Shown: positions 44,706 through 54,316 of the stretch, one piece after another
Layout of the letters: the number at the start of each line of letters is the position of its first letter
Position numbering within the stretch: position 1 is the stretch's first letter
Assembly (NCBI RefSeq): GCF_030295385.1
Contig: NZ_AP027079.1
Coordinates: 496,001 to 560,000, forward strand
Source of the DNA: Geothrix oryzae
GTDB taxonomy: Bacteria > Acidobacteriota > Holophagae > Holophagales > Holophagaceae
Direction of reading: 5' to 3'
Length of the DNA: 64,000 nt
Notes under the pieces: generated by a model
Databases searched by the model: none
Seen by the model: the letters and a program-made list of their open reading frames with translations, nothing else
What the model was told of the DNA's origin: nothing
Made by a program: the position numbers and the translations under genes

Positions 44706-45149
44706 TCAGCACCGGGTCCAGGCCCGCAGCAGGGGGCGATACCGCAGGAGCTCCACGGTTCCCGAGAGCTCCAGGCGCAGGCAGAGGGCCTCCTGGCCGT
44801 GGTGGAGGAACCAGACATTCGCCGCGGCCCGGCGCTGGGGCATGACCGTGATGGGTCGCGGGCGGCCATCCCGCCATCCGCTGTCCGCCAGGCTTGGCGG
44901 AAGGGGAACGGCTGCGGGGCAGCCCCAGTCCACCCCGGCGGGAAGGCGCACGGAGATCCGCCCTTCAGAGGGGCCCTGGCAGGGCTCCAGCACCACCACG
45001 CGGCGGTGGGTGGCGGCCAGGCGGAAGGCCAGGTGCAGGCTGCGGCACAGCTCCATCCGGGCGGTCCGGAGGGGCGGGCAGAGGGGCGCCGGCAGGCAGG
45101 AGGCCAGGGTTTGAAAGAGGCGGGGGAGGTGGGACAGCGGGGCCGGCAT
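44706..45149 (-). CDS. Pilin-like paralogue lacking the prepilin N-terminus
   Basis: A 147-residue protein whose ATG overlaps the upstream stop (TGATG). Its second half parallels the upstream pseudopilin: FLHHGQEALCLRLELSG, then LLRYRPLLRAWTRC, against FLNDGQEALCMRLSGHG, then VLRWRRDRRVWTRA. VRLPAGVDWGCPAAVPLPPS also aligns with VKWGKPAHIPLPPD. It lacks the hydrophobic cleavage helix, starting MPAPLSHLPRLFQTLASCLP. It therefore looks like a duplicated pilin head domain without an assembly helix. Homology is seen directly; function is unknown. Confidence 0.65.
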   Translation of the reverse strand: MPAPLSHLPRLFQTLASCLPAPLCPPLRTARMELCRSLHLAFRLAATHRRVVVLEPCQGPSEGRISVRLPAGVDWGCPAAVPLPPSLADSGWRDGRPRPITVMPQRRAAANVWFLHHGQEALCLRLELSGTVELLRYRPLLRAWTRC

Positions 45150-45652
45150 CAGGCCCTCGTCCAGACCCGGCGGTCGCGGCGCCAGCGCAGCACCTGAAGG
45201 CGCCCGTGCCCCGACAGGCGCATGCACAGGGCCTCCTGGCCGTCGTTCAGGAACCAGGCGCCGGCCAGCGCCGTGCGCCGGGGCGTCACCGTGAACAGCG
45301 CATGGGACTCGCCCATGGTGGCCGCCACGCTGTCGGCATCCATGTCCGGAGGGAGGGGGATGTGGGCGGGCTTGCCCCACTTCACCCGGCGGCCGAGCTG
45401 CACCGGCAGGTGCTCGCCGGCTCCGCCGGCCCTGCCGAGGGCCACGGTGACATTCGTGCCCCGGGCGCGGGCCAGGGTAAAGGCCTGATCCAGGCTGCCG
45501 CGGATCTCCTGGTGGGCCGCCGCCAGCTCGGCGGCGCCCGCGTCCAGGTGGAAGAGCCCCACCGCGGCCAGCACGGCGGCCACGCCCATGGCGACGGTGA
45601 GTTCCAGCAGGGAGGAGCCCTGCTGAGTGCTTCGGCGGCGGCCCGGGATCAT
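45149..45652 (-). CDS. Type IV pilin-like / GspH-type pseudopilin
   Basis: A 167-residue protein with a prepilin-type start: basic leader RRRSTQQG, then SSLLELTVAMGVAAVLAAVG with Glu at +5 after the Gly cleavage site. The first mature residue is Ser rather than Phe. The rest is a GspH/FimT-like head (ELAAAHQEIRGSLDQAFTLA, RGTNVTVALG, ending FLNDGQEALCMRLSGHG). Such minor pilins prime type IV pili or competence pili. It lies nine bases after comEA and overlaps its truncated paralogue. Confidence 0.75.
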   Translation of the reverse strand: MIPGRRRSTQQGSSLLELTVAMGVAAVLAAVGLFHLDAGAAELAAAHQEIRGSLDQAFTLARARGTNVTVALGRAGGAGEHLPVQLGRRVKWGKPAHIPLPPDMDADSVAATMGESHALFTVTPRRTALAGAWFLNDGQEALCMRLSGHGRLQVLRWRRDRRVWTRA

Positions 45653-45661
45653 GGCGGCCCC

Positions 45662-45976
45662 CTACTTCTTGGCGGCCGCGGGGCGCGGCACGGGAGACAG
45701 GGCCAGGAAGGGCTTGAGCTTGGCGTAGGACTTCTCGCCGATGCCCTTCACATTCATCAGCTCTTCGGGCCGCTGGAAGCCGCCGTGCTGCTTGCGGAAG
45801 GCCACGATGCGCTCGGCGGTCTTCTGCCCGATGCGGGGCAACTGCATGAGCTCGGTGACCGTGGCGGTGTTGAGGTTCACCGGCCGCTGGGGGGCCTGGG
45901 GGGCGCGATCCGGCGCGGCGGAGAGGGGAAGGGCCAGGGCGAGCGCCAGGGCCAGGGTGGTGAAGGGGTTGGACAT
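45662..45976 (-). CDS. ComEA-type helix-hairpin-helix DNA-binding protein
   Basis: A 104-residue exported protein (signal peptide LALALALALPLSAAP). The two HhH motifs read VNLNTATVTELMQLPRIGQK (about 33-52) and RPEELMNVKGIGEKSYAKLK (about 69-88). ComEA binds incoming DNA in the periplasm during natural transformation; short forms like this also occur without known competence. A pilin-like gene next to it supports a DNA-uptake setting. Confidence 0.88.
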   Translation of the reverse strand: MSNPFTTLALALALALPLSAAPDRAPQAPQRPVNLNTATVTELMQLPRIGQKTAERIVAFRKQHGGFQRPEELMNVKGIGEKSYAKLKPFLALSPVPRPAAAKK

Positions 45977-46020
45977 GGTTGCCTCCTTTCAGGCAAGCCA
46001 TACCAATCGAGGGTTGTGCC

Positions 46021-46190
46021 AGTTAATAAGTTGTTTATTTGTATAAATAAAAAATTTAATCTGAAAAATTATGTATTAAAAAAATGACAAAATTTCATAA
46101 ATATTTAGTAATTATAATTATTTCAATAATTATTTTTTGTTATAAATTTTATAATAAATTATTTAAAGTGACAAATTTAGAACCCCAAAA
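46021..46190. other. Extremely AT-rich island upstream of ahcY
   Basis: By hand count 17 of the 160 bases at 46021-46180 are G or C (about 11%) against about two-thirds in the surrounding sequence. The edges are sharp. It has no open frame of note and consists of A/T runs and short palindromes such as TAATTATAATTA. ATGACA near 46084, with TATAAT-like sequence 20 bases on, could serve as a promoter. It separates divergent comEA and the ahcY riboswitch. Confidence 0.8.
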
Positions 46191-46234
46191 AATCCCTCCC
46201 GTGAACACCTGTCGGAACCGCTTATCCTGAAGGG

Positions 46235-46314
46235 GTCCGAGGAGCGCTGCAGGACTCCGCCCGCATGGCGAGGGATCTCAGGCTCGGACGCTTCCGATTC
46301 TGGAACGGCGCTCA
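46235..46314 (+). ncRNA. S-adenosylhomocysteine (SAH) riboswitch
   Basis: The conserved SAH-riboswitch core is present: GTCCGAGGAGCGCTGCAGG (from 46235), CAGGCTCGGAC (46279-46289) and AACGGCGCTCAC (to 46314). P1 pairs GTCCGAG (46235-46241) with CTCGGAC (46283-46289). The pseudoknot pairs GAGCGC (46242-46247) with GCGCTC (46308-46313). Known examples switch on ahcY when SAH accumulates. A second hairpin (46313-46342) next to the pseudoknot strand may belong to the expression platform; it has no T-run, and AGGAGG-like sequence lies 30 bases further on. Confidence 0.92.
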
Positions 46315-46382
46315 CCTCACCCCGTCCGGGGTCGATGAGGTGGGTTGCCCCGCCCGTCGTTCCCGCCCTTCGTGGAGGTCCC

Positions 46383-47780
<1,398 letters not shown>

Positions 47781-47804
47781 GCTGAAGCGCCGCGTGCTTC
47801 CATA

Positions 47805-47830
47805 AACAGGGCGCCGAAGGGCGCCCTGTT
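47805..47830 (+). terminator. Terminator after ahcY
   Basis: AACAGGGCGCC (47805-47815) pairs perfectly with 47820-47830 around GAAG, followed by CATTT. The A-rich 5' side also suits the convergent caspase-like gene. Confidence 0.8.
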
Positions 47831-47851
47831 CATTTCGGGTGGGAGTCCAGG

Positions 47852-48730
47852 TCAGGTCGGCATGTCCGTGGGCAGGGGCGTCACATTGGCGGGCACCGCC
47901 TCGGCCCTCATGACGGCGTGGCGGGTGACGGCCTCGCAGTCCAGCTGCGGCGTCTGCGTGAAGTGGGCGACGCCGAGATCCGAGCGGATCTTGGCCAGCA
48001 CCTTGGCCCGGGAGAGGTGGTTGCCGCTGGCCCGGGCCTCCCGGCAGAAGTGGTAGGTGAAGGCGCCGTGCCAGGCCCCGTCGAGGAAGGCATCCGCGGC
48101 GGTCTGGTTCTGCTTGCAGGCGGTCCAGAGGATGTGGTGCGACAGGCCCTTTTCCAGCAGCTTTTGGTGGGCGGGCCGGGCGTGGCGGTATTCGATGTCG
48201 CGGAAGGCCTCGACGGACGGCGGCGGCAGATAGCGGGGTCGGCGGTCCATCAGCAGGTCCGCGGCCCGAAGTCCCGCGCCGCTGTGGCAGGTGTCGAGCA
48301 GCACCTCGAGGATCACGGTCGAGGGCAGCTGCACGAACAGGTCGTGGAGTTCGTCGTCCACGATGAGGTGATCGCGGTCCCACTGGGGTCCGCTCGGGGC
48401 CAGATCATGGGGGCAGAAGGCCTCGTCCGCCCGGTCGAATTCGTCGAGGTTCAGGTCGGGCACCTGTGTGCCGTGACCGGAGAAGGTGAAGACCAGATGA
48501 TCGTACCGGCCGGCCAGGGCGCCCTCCACCATGCGCTTCAGCTCGCGCATGATGTTGGCCTTCGTGGCGGCTTGATCGGACAGCCGGGTGATGTCGGAAT
48601 CCTCGAAGCCCAGCAGATCCTTCAGCAGCGACGCCATGTCCTGGGCATCGTTGACGCAGCCGCTCAGAGTGGCCGAGGGGAAGTGCTGATACTGGTTGAT
48701 CCCGATGCAAAGCGCGGTGCGGTGGAGCAT
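47852..48730 (-). CDS. Metacaspase/orthocaspase-like C14 peptidase
   Basis: A 292-residue soluble protein consisting of one caspase-fold domain. ALCIGINQYQHFPSATLSGC is the first strand; catalytic His86 is in VFTFSGHGTQVPD and catalytic Cys148 in LEVLLDTCHSGAG, both with family context. After the domain come LWTACKQNQTAADAFLDGAW, GAFTYHFCREA and a short tail. No signal peptide, membrane span or second domain is visible. Prokaryotic metacaspases cut after Arg or Lys and act in stress, defence or cell death. GGAGG precedes the ATG. No obvious partner gene is adjacent. Confidence 0.88.
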   Translation of the reverse strand: MLHRTALCIGINQYQHFPSATLSGCVNDAQDMASLLKDLLGFEDSDITRLSDQAATKANIMRELKRMVEGALAGRYDHLVFTFSGHGTQVPDLNLDEFDRADEAFCPHDLAPSGPQWDRDHLIVDDELHDLFVQLPSTVILEVLLDTCHSGAGLRAADLLMDRRPRYLPPPSVEAFRDIEYRHARPAHQKLLEKGLSHHILWTACKQNQTAADAFLDGAWHGAFTYHFCREARASGNHLSRAKVLAKIRSDLGVAHFTQTPQLDCEAVTRHAVMRAEAVPANVTPLPTDMPT

Positions 48731-48940
48731 GGAAACCTCCTTGGCTTCGCTCGGGGCGCATGAGGCACGGGGAACTTGCTCGTCGTGGCAACGGAGGGCA
48801 CGCGCCGGATCAGAGGAGGACTGCGGCACACCACGCACATCCCAGATGGCTCCAGCACCTACGATAAGCCGCACGGAGGCTGGGGCAAGCGCCGGGCCGC
48901 GGTTCCATGGAATGATGAAACCTTGTTGCGGCGGAGTCCC

Positions 48941-49471
48941 ATGAGCGATGAGAAGAAGGAACCCTGGCTGAACCTGCTGGCCCTGACCACGGTGGTCCTG
49001 GCCGTCTGCGCGACTCTGGCGACCTTCAAGGGGGGCGGCCATTCCACCCGCGCCGTGCTGAGCCAGAGCCAGGCGTCGGATCAGTGGGCCTACTACCAGG
49101 CCAAGGGCATCAAGGGGAACCTCTACGAGCTGGAGGCCCTCCGGCTCAAGCGCGAGTTGCAGCTGGCGCCGAAGGCCGCCGTGCCGCTGCTGGAGCAGAG
49201 CCTCGCGGATGTGGAGAAGAAGACGGCGAAATACGAAGGCGAGAAGGCGGAGATCCAGAAGGAGGCCCGGCGTTTCGAGGCGGTGAAGACCGAGGCGCAG
49301 GGCCATGGCACGGCCTTCGGGCTGGCGGGGATCTTTCTCCAGATCGCCATCCTCCTCTCCTCCATCGCCGCCCTCCTGAAGCAGAAGCCGGTCTACTACC
49401 TGGGCCTCGCCGTGGGGCTCGTGGGCCTCGTCTACTTCATCAACGGCTTCTTCCTGTTCCTCCCCGCCTGA
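48941..49471 (+). CDS. DUF4337 family membrane protein
   Basis: A 176-residue protein with an N-terminal span (LNLLALTTVVLAVCATLATF), then the family's SQSQASDQWAYYQAKGIKGN (about 42-61), a charged coiled coil (VEKKTAKYEGEKAEIQKEAR), and two C-terminal spans. This is the DUF4337 layout; function unknown. Its stop overlaps the Nudix start (TGATG). The 210 bases between it and the divergent caspase-like gene hold no gene. Confidence 0.85.
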   Translation: MSDEKKEPWLNLLALTTVVLAVCATLATFKGGGHSTRAVLSQSQASDQWAYYQAKGIKGNLYELEALRLKRELQLAPKAAVPLLEQSLADVEKKTAKYEGEKAEIQKEARRFEAVKTEAQGHGTAFGLAGIFLQIAILLSSIAALLKQKPVYYLGLAVGLVGLVYFINGFFLFLPA

Positions 49472-49914
49472 TGTGGGCCCTCACGGTCGCCGCCGTCATT
49501 GAACGGGAGGGGCGCTTCCTCTTCGTGGAGGAGCCCGACAAGGTCACCGGCCTGCCTGTGATCAACCAGCCGGCGGGCCATGTGGAGCCGGGTGAAGCGC
49601 TCCTCGACGCCGTGCGCCGCGAAGTGCGCGAAGAGACGGGGCTGGCCTTCACGCCCCAGGCCATCGTGGGTCTCTATCCGCTGAGGGCGGCCAACGGGAA
49701 GGACTACTTCCGGGTGTGCTTCACCGGCACGGTGCCTGCTGGATGCGAGGCCGTGCCCGAGGATCCCGACATCCTTCGGTGCCACTGGCTCACCCGCGCG
49801 GAACTGGCCGCCGCTCGGCTGCGCTCGGGCTGGGTGCTGCGCTGCCTGGACGACGCCCTCGCGGGCCGGCGCTTCCCGCTGGACCTCGTGGCGGCGATCC
49901 GGAACGAGCGCTGA
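49471..49914 (+). CDS. Nudix hydrolase
   Basis: A 147-residue enzyme with a canonical Nudix box, GHVEPGEALLDAVRREVREE followed by TGL (about 35-57), where the R-E-x-x-E-E residues bind metal. NudJ-like features include LTVAAVIEREGRFLFVEEP at the start. It should hydrolyse a nucleoside diphosphate derivative, perhaps a thiamine or prenyl pyrophosphate as in NudJ. Translationally coupled to the DUF4337 gene. Confidence 0.9.
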   Translation: MWALTVAAVIEREGRFLFVEEPDKVTGLPVINQPAGHVEPGEALLDAVRREVREETGLAFTPQAIVGLYPLRAANGKDYFRVCFTGTVPAGCEAVPEDPDILRCHWLTRAELAAARLRSGWVLRCLDDALAGRRFPLDLVAAIRNER

Positions 49915-49935
49915 AGCCCGGCCTGAGCTCGGCCC

Positions 49936-50469
49936 TCAGCGCTTCCGGTACCAGGCCGCGGCCACCAGGGAGGTGAAGAGGCCCGTGATCCAGGTGCCCA
50001 GGGCGCCCGCAAAGGCGCTGCCCAGGGGCTTCTGCATGGGGGCCTGGGCCTTCACCACGGCTTCGATCTGCTCGGGGCTCAGCCCCTGCTTCGCCATCTG
50101 GATCCGGCCCAGGGCCTCCAGCTCGGCGAAGTAGCTGGGGAACACCACCATCGTGAAGAGCAGGCTGGCCATGAAGATGATCATCGAGGCGATGACCGAG
50201 GCCCCCACGCCGTTCTGCACCTGGCGCAGGTAGCCCGCGGTGGGGGCCGTCCTGCGGAGCATCCACACCAGCACCACGATCTGGAGGGGGATGACCAGCC
50301 AGAAGAGGAAGAGGAGGTTGGGGTGCCGGTACCAGCCCGTGAAGCCCATGGTGAAGGTCCACAGGGCCACCAGGACGCCCAGCAGGGCGCCGGCCCGGAG
50401 GGGGGTCAGCAGCGCTTCCTCGGGGGTGGCGGTGGGTGCGGGGGTGGGGGTGCTGCGCGGATCGGTCAT
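49936..50469 (-). CDS. DUF4199 family membrane protein
   Basis: A 177-residue protein with four spans: about 25-47, 55-75, 92-115 and 152-172 (LLFLFWLVIPLQIVVLVWML, VIASMIIFMASLLFTMVVFP, FAGALGTWITGLFTSLVAAA). A soluble loop between spans three and four contains QMAKQGLSPEQIEAVVKAQA. This matches DUF4199; function unknown. The ATG overlaps the DinB-like stop by four bases (ATGA), so the two are coupled. Confidence 0.75.
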   Translation of the reverse strand: MTDPRSTPTPAPTATPEEALLTPLRAGALLGVLVALWTFTMGFTGWYRHPNLLFLFWLVIPLQIVVLVWMLRRTAPTAGYLRQVQNGVGASVIASMIIFMASLLFTMVVFPSYFAELEALGRIQMAKQGLSPEQIEAVVKAQAPMQKPLGSAFAGALGTWITGLFTSLVAAAWYRKR

Positions 50470-50969
50470 CGCTGCTCCAGCAGGTCGGCCACGGCCATGG
50501 CTCCGGCGCTGGCCGGATCGCCCGTGAGGGCGCGGCGCAGGTAGCCTGCCTGGCCCAGATGAAAGGCCAGGTGCGTGGCCAGGTGCATCAGGAAGATCCC
50601 CGTGGGGGGGCGGTGGGGCCCCACCGGAGTCGGGAAGGGGGCCACCTGGGCCTCCGGGGTCAGGGCCACCAGGCCCGCCTCCACCGCCACGAGGGCGGCT
50701 TCCAGCTCCGCGATGACAGAAGCCCGGGAGCCCTCGCGCTGGGTGAATTCCCGTTCGCGCTGGCGGGCGTAGCCCGTCCCGCCCAGCACGGCGCCCACGA
50801 AATGCTGCAGGTTGCCCGCGAGGTGGAGGGCCAGGTTGCCCGCGCTGTTGGCGATGCCCGGCACCACGCGCCAGAGCGCCGCATCGTCGGGGAACAGCCC
50901 GACCTCGCGGATGAAGCAGCGCAGGTCGCGGCGGAACAGGGGGAGGAGGTCGGCGGCGAGGGGCGTCAT
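50466..50969 (-). CDS. DinB-like four-helix-bundle protein (DUF1572 type)
   Basis: A 167-residue protein of the DinB/YfiT superfamily: helices LLPLFRRDLRCFIREVGLFP, ANSAGNLALHLAGNLQHFVG (first metal His), AVLGGTGYARQREREF, and GIFLMHLATHLAFHLGQAGY (second and third His). Members often bind a metal and may act as thiol transferases. The ATG at 50969 is preferred for its spacing to AGGATGG; another lies three codons upstream. Confidence 0.8.
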   Translation of the reverse strand: MTPLAADLLPLFRRDLRCFIREVGLFPDDAALWRVVPGIANSAGNLALHLAGNLQHFVGAVLGGTGYARQREREFTQREGSRASVIAELEAALVAVEAGLVALTPEAQVAPFPTPVGPHRPPTGIFLMHLATHLAFHLGQAGYLRRALTGDPASAGAMAVADLLEQR

Positions 50970-51011
50970 GGGGACCATCCTAAACCCGAAGGCCTGTGGG
51001 ATTCTGGGGGC

Positions 51012-51923
51012 ATGGATCTTCAAGCCCTCCTCGATGACCTGGCCGCAGAGGCCGCGCCGTTCGCGGCGCAGGGCAAGGTAGCGGACTACATCCCGGCCCT
51101 GGCGGCGGTGGATCCCGCGCGGTTCGGGATCGCCCTGGCGACGGTGGACGGGCAGCTCTTCGGCAGCGGCGACTGGCGCGCGCCCTTCTCCATCCAGAGC
51201 GTGTCCAAGGCCTTCTCGCTGGCCCTGGTGCTCGCCGGGGATGGCGAGACCCTGTGGAAGCGCGTGGGCCGCGAGCCTTCGGGCAACCCCTTCAATTCGC
51301 TGGTGCAGCTGGAATACGAGAAGGGCATTCCCCGGAACCCCTTCATCAATGCCGGAGCCCTCATCCTCATCGACCGCCTGCTCTCGCAAACGGGCGACTC
51401 CCTGGGCACCCTGCGGGCCTTCCTGCGGGCTGAGAGCGGCAATCCGGCGGTGGACCTGGATCCCGAGGTGGCCGCCTCCGAAGCCGCCCACGGGCACCGG
51501 AACGCGGCCCTAGCGCACTTCATGGCCAGCTGCGGCAACCTGGAGAACCCCGTGGAGCGCGTGCTCGACCACTATGTCCGACAGTGCGCCCTCACCATGA
51601 GCTGCGCGGATCTCGCCAAGGCGGGCCTCTTCCTGGCCAACCACGGCCTGCGGGCCGACGGTTCGCGCCTGCTCACCCGCAGCGAAGCCAAGCGCATCAA
51701 CGCGATCATGCTCACCTGCGGCACCTACGACGCGGCCGGCGACTTCGCCTACCGCGTGGGTCTGCCCGGCAAGAGCGGCGTGGGGGGCGGCATCCTGGCG
51801 GTGCTGCCCGAGCGCGGCGTCCTGTGCGCCTGGAGCCCCGCCCTCGACCTCCACGGCAACAGCGTGGCCGGGGTGGAGGCCCTAGACCGTTTCACCACCC
51901 GCACGGGCTGGTCGGTCTTCTAG
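51012..51923 (+). CDS. glsA: Glutaminase
   Basis: A 303-residue serine-dependent beta-lactamase-fold enzyme hydrolysing glutamine to glutamate and ammonia. The catalytic S-x-x-K is in FSIQSVSKAFSLAL (about 58-71). Other signatures: EPSGNPFNSLVQLEYEKGIP followed by RNPFINAGAL, CALTMSCADLAKAGLFLANHG and GLPGKSGVGGGILAVLPE. The length matches bacterial glutaminases (about 305-310). Confidence 0.95.
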   Translation: MDLQALLDDLAAEAAPFAAQGKVADYIPALAAVDPARFGIALATVDGQLFGSGDWRAPFSIQSVSKAFSLALVLAGDGETLWKRVGREPSGNPFNSLVQLEYEKGIPRNPFINAGALILIDRLLSQTGDSLGTLRAFLRAESGNPAVDLDPEVAASEAAHGHRNAALAHFMASCGNLENPVERVLDHYVRQCALTMSCADLAKAGLFLANHGLRADGSRLLTRSEAKRINAIMLTCGTYDAAGDFAYRVGLPGKSGVGGGILAVLPERGVLCAWSPALDLHGNSVAGVEALDRFTTRTGWSVF

Positions 51924-51936
51924 CTTCCAGGCGCGC

Positions 51937-52260
51937 TCAGTTTTTCCTGCCGCGCAGCAGCCACGCCGCCCAGGCGGTGATGAGGGCCACGGCACCCAGG
52001 ATGAGGGCCAGGCGCAACCACGGCACGCCATGGGCCAGTCGCTCGTCCACCCGCATCCAGGCCGTGCCCAGCCAGGCGACGGCGCCGAGCCAGAGCCCTG
52101 CGGACAGCGCGGTCTGGATTGCGGCCTTGGCGATGAAGAGCAGCACCAGGGCCGCCAGGGTCAGCGGCAGGGCCAGGGGGAAGGGCAGGCCCAGGCGCAG
52201 GGACAGGGCCCCCAGCATCAGGAGGGCGAGGCAGGCGGGGAGGCGGCGAAGGAGGAACAT
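51937..52260 (-). CDS. Small membrane protein, paralogue of the next gene
   Basis: A 107-residue protein with four hydrophobic segments. It aligns with the 133-residue neighbour along its length: LRRLPACLALLMLGALSLRL against LRILPAQIALLLLAALFMRL, and MRVDERLAHGVPWLRLALIL against LRVQERLAYGEPWSRLAGIL. No family recognised. Confidence 0.65.
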   Translation of the reverse strand: MFLLRRLPACLALLMLGALSLRLGLPFPLALPLTLAALVLLFIAKAAIQTALSAGLWLGAVAWLGTAWMRVDERLAHGVPWLRLALILGAVALITAWAAWLLRGRKN

Positions 52261-52329
52261 GGAGGACCTCCGGCGGCGGGTGCATCGGGCGGACCCACCT
52301 CGAACATTCGGTCTTGGGGCGGTCAGGCT

Positions 52330-52731
52330 CTAGGTGGCCGACTGGTCCAGGCCGGTCGTGCCGATGCCAGTCATGCCCGGGTCGGAGGTTCCAAACCGGT
52401 GCTGGTCCCCCTTCCGGGCGCTCCACACCAGCCAGGCGGACCAGGCGGTGAACAGGGTCACGCCCATGAGGATCCCGGCCAGACGGGACCAGGGCTCGCC
52501 GTAGGCCAGACGCTCCTGCACCCGCAGCCAGGTCATGAAGGCCCAGAGAAGCGAGCAGAACCCCATGACGCCCGCCATCAGGGCCCGGGCCTCGGCCCAG
52601 GGCACCAGGAGCCCCAGCATGAGCAGCACGGTCATGGGGACGATCATGATCAGCGGGAAGCCCAGGCGCATGAACAGGGCGGCCAGCAGCAGCAGGGCGA
52701 TTTGGGCGGGGAGGATGCGAAGGAAGGACAT
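52330..52731 (-). CDS. Small membrane protein, paralogue of the previous gene
   Basis: A 133-residue protein with four spans and the conserved stretch WLRVQERLAYGEPWSRLAGI shared with the downstream copy. A soluble Gly/Thr-rich tail of 25 residues is unique to it. The pair is a tandem duplication with 69 bases between. Function unknown. Confidence 0.65.
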   Translation of the reverse strand: MSFLRILPAQIALLLLAALFMRLGFPLIMIVPMTVLLMLGLLVPWAEARALMAGVMGFCSLLWAFMTWLRVQERLAYGEPWSRLAGILMGVTLFTAWSAWLVWSARKGDQHRFGTSDPGMTGIGTTGLDQSAT

Positions 52732-52780
52732 GGGAACTCCGGCAACCCATAAATCATACTGAGTTGTCCGAAATATTGGA

Positions 52781-53776
52781 TCACAACCCTTCCCACCGGC
52801 TTCGCCAGGCTTCCCGGGCCTCCCGGGGCAGGAAGGTCCAGGCCACGAAGCGGCTCTGCTTCTGGCCCTGGGCCATGGGCACGATACGGATCTCCTCCGC
52901 CCCCGCCTGCCGCAGGGCCCGGTGGACGGCGGGGAGGCTGGCGGAGCTGGAGAGCAGGGTGGTGAACCAGAGCACCTGGGTGCCGAGGGCCTGGCTTTCC
53001 GCGACCATGCGCCGGGCGAAGCCCGCCTCGCCCCCCTCGCACCAGAGCTCGACCCCTTGGCCGCCGAAGTTGAGCAGGGGTTTGGCAGAGGCGCCGCGCC
53101 CGAGGTTGCGCCATTTCCGCTGGGTGCCCTCCCGGGCCTCGCGCAGCGACCCGTGGAAGGGCGGGTTGCAGAGCGTCAGGTCGAAGCGCTCCCCGGGGTC
53201 CAGCACGCCCGCGAAGATCGACCCCCGGTCCGGCTGCCGCCGCAGCGTGATGACGGTCTCCAGGCCGGGATTGGCCGCCAGGATGCGCGCGGCCGAGGCC
53301 AGGGCCGCTGCATCGATGTCCGAGCCCACGAAGGACCAGCCGTACTCGCCGTGACCCACCAGGGGATAGATGGCGTTGGCGCCCACGCCCACATCCAGGA
53401 CGCGCACGCCCGGGCCCCGGGGGATCGCGCCTCCGTTGGAGGCCGCCAGCAGGTCCGCCAGGTGGTGCAGGTAGTCCGCGCGGCCCGGCACGGGTGGGCA
53501 CAGGTACCCGGGAGGCAGCTCCCAGCCGCGGACGCCGTAGGCCTGGAGGAGCAGGGCCCGGTTCAGGGCCTTCACGGCCGCCGGATCCGCAAAGTCGATG
53601 GAGGGGCCGCCATGGATCGCGCGGACCACGAAGGGCGCCAGGTCCGGAGAGACCTTCACCAGCTGCGGGAAGTCGTACCCCCCGGCGTGCCGATTGCGGG
53701 GATGCAGCCCCGGCTTGGCGGGCCGGGGCGGGCCTGGTGCGGGCTTTGGGGCGGGCTTCGGGGCACGGGATCGCAT
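52781..53776 (-). CDS. rlmF: 23S rRNA (adenine1618-N6)-methyltransferase
   Basis: A 331-residue SAM-dependent enzyme. After a Pro/Lys-rich start come [43 protein letters not shown] motif [16 protein letters not shown] (about 123-138), and the N6-adenine motif [12 protein letters not shown] (about 199-210), where N-P-P-F is diagnostic. [18 protein letters not shown] is also typical of RlmF. It methylates A1618 of 23S rRNA. Confidence 0.93.
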   Translation of the reverse strand: MRSRAPKPAPKPAPGPPRPAKPGLHPRNRHAGGYDFPQLVKVSPDLAPFVVRAIHGGPSIDFADPAAVKALNRALLLQAYGVRGWELPPGYLCPPVPGRADYLHHLADLLAASNGGAIPRGPGVRVLDVGVGANAIYPLVGHGEYGWSFVGSDIDAAALASAARILAANPGLETVITLRRQPDRGSIFAGVLDPGERFDLTLCNPPFHGSLREAREGTQRKWRNLGRGASAKPLLNFGGQGVELWCEGGEAGFARRMVAESQALGTQVLWFTTLLSSSASLPAVHRALRQAGAEEIRIVPMAQGQKQSRFVAWTFLPREAREAWRSRWEGL

Positions 53777-53804
53777 CCGGTCAGTGTCCGCCGGCCGGGG
53801 CGAT

Positions 53805-54206
53805 TCAGGGAAGGGCCGGGGTCGCCCCGGGCGATGGCGGGGGCGATGGCGGCGGCTCCTTGAATTCCACGAGGATCACATGGGTGTCGCTGGCGCCGAT
53901 GTTCTCGCCGATGTGGATCTGGCCCTCCAGGAACACCACATCACCCTTCTTGAAAGTCCGGGTCATGGATTTCCCGTCCGGAAAGGTCAGGCGCCGGGCG
54001 AAGTCGCTGAGGGCGTAGAGCACCGAATCCGGGTGGCGATGGGCATGAGTCCGGTCGCCAGGATGGTCCCGGAACTCCAGCACCCGCGTCCGCGCATTCT
54101 CGAGGATCACGATGTACTTCCCGGGATCGGTCTTGGCCGGGTCCTGGGCCGGGGCCAGGGAGGCGGCGAGGCCGAGGACGGTCGCCAGGGCGGGAGCACG
54201 GGTCAT
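53805..54206 (-). CDS. Exported cupin-fold protein
   Basis: A 133-residue protein with a signal peptide ([15 protein letters not shown]). The cupin core is [20 protein letters not shown], then [16 protein letters not shown] (metal-type His pair), [20 protein letters not shown] and HVILVEFK, ending in a Pro-rich tail. AAGGAGG precedes the ATG at 54206. Probably a small metal-binding periplasmic protein. Confidence 0.75.
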   Translation of the reverse strand: MTRAPALATVLGLAASLAPAQDPAKTDPGKYIVILENARTRVLEFRDHPGDRTHAHRHPDSVLYALSDFARRLTFPDGKSMTRTFKKGDVVFLEGQIHIGENIGASDTHVILVEFKEPPPSPPPSPGATPALP

Positions 54207-54316
54207 GGTTCCTCCTTGGGGCCCTTCCAGGGCGAAGGGCTCCAACATGGCCCCTCCCGGCGGCCCGTCAAGGAGCCCGGGCCCCCGGCATGAGGACTCG
54301 GGGTCAGGCTTCGGGC

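Noticed and set aside
44706-46001. Single 431-codon protein spanning comEA, pilin and paralogue
   Set aside because: Only the last 147 codons resemble a protein; the first part is the shadow of comEA and the pilin in another frame.
46335-46382. ahcY start at 46335
   Set aside because: Would place the start within the riboswitch leader hairpin region; GGAGG before 46383 and family alignment support the later ATG.
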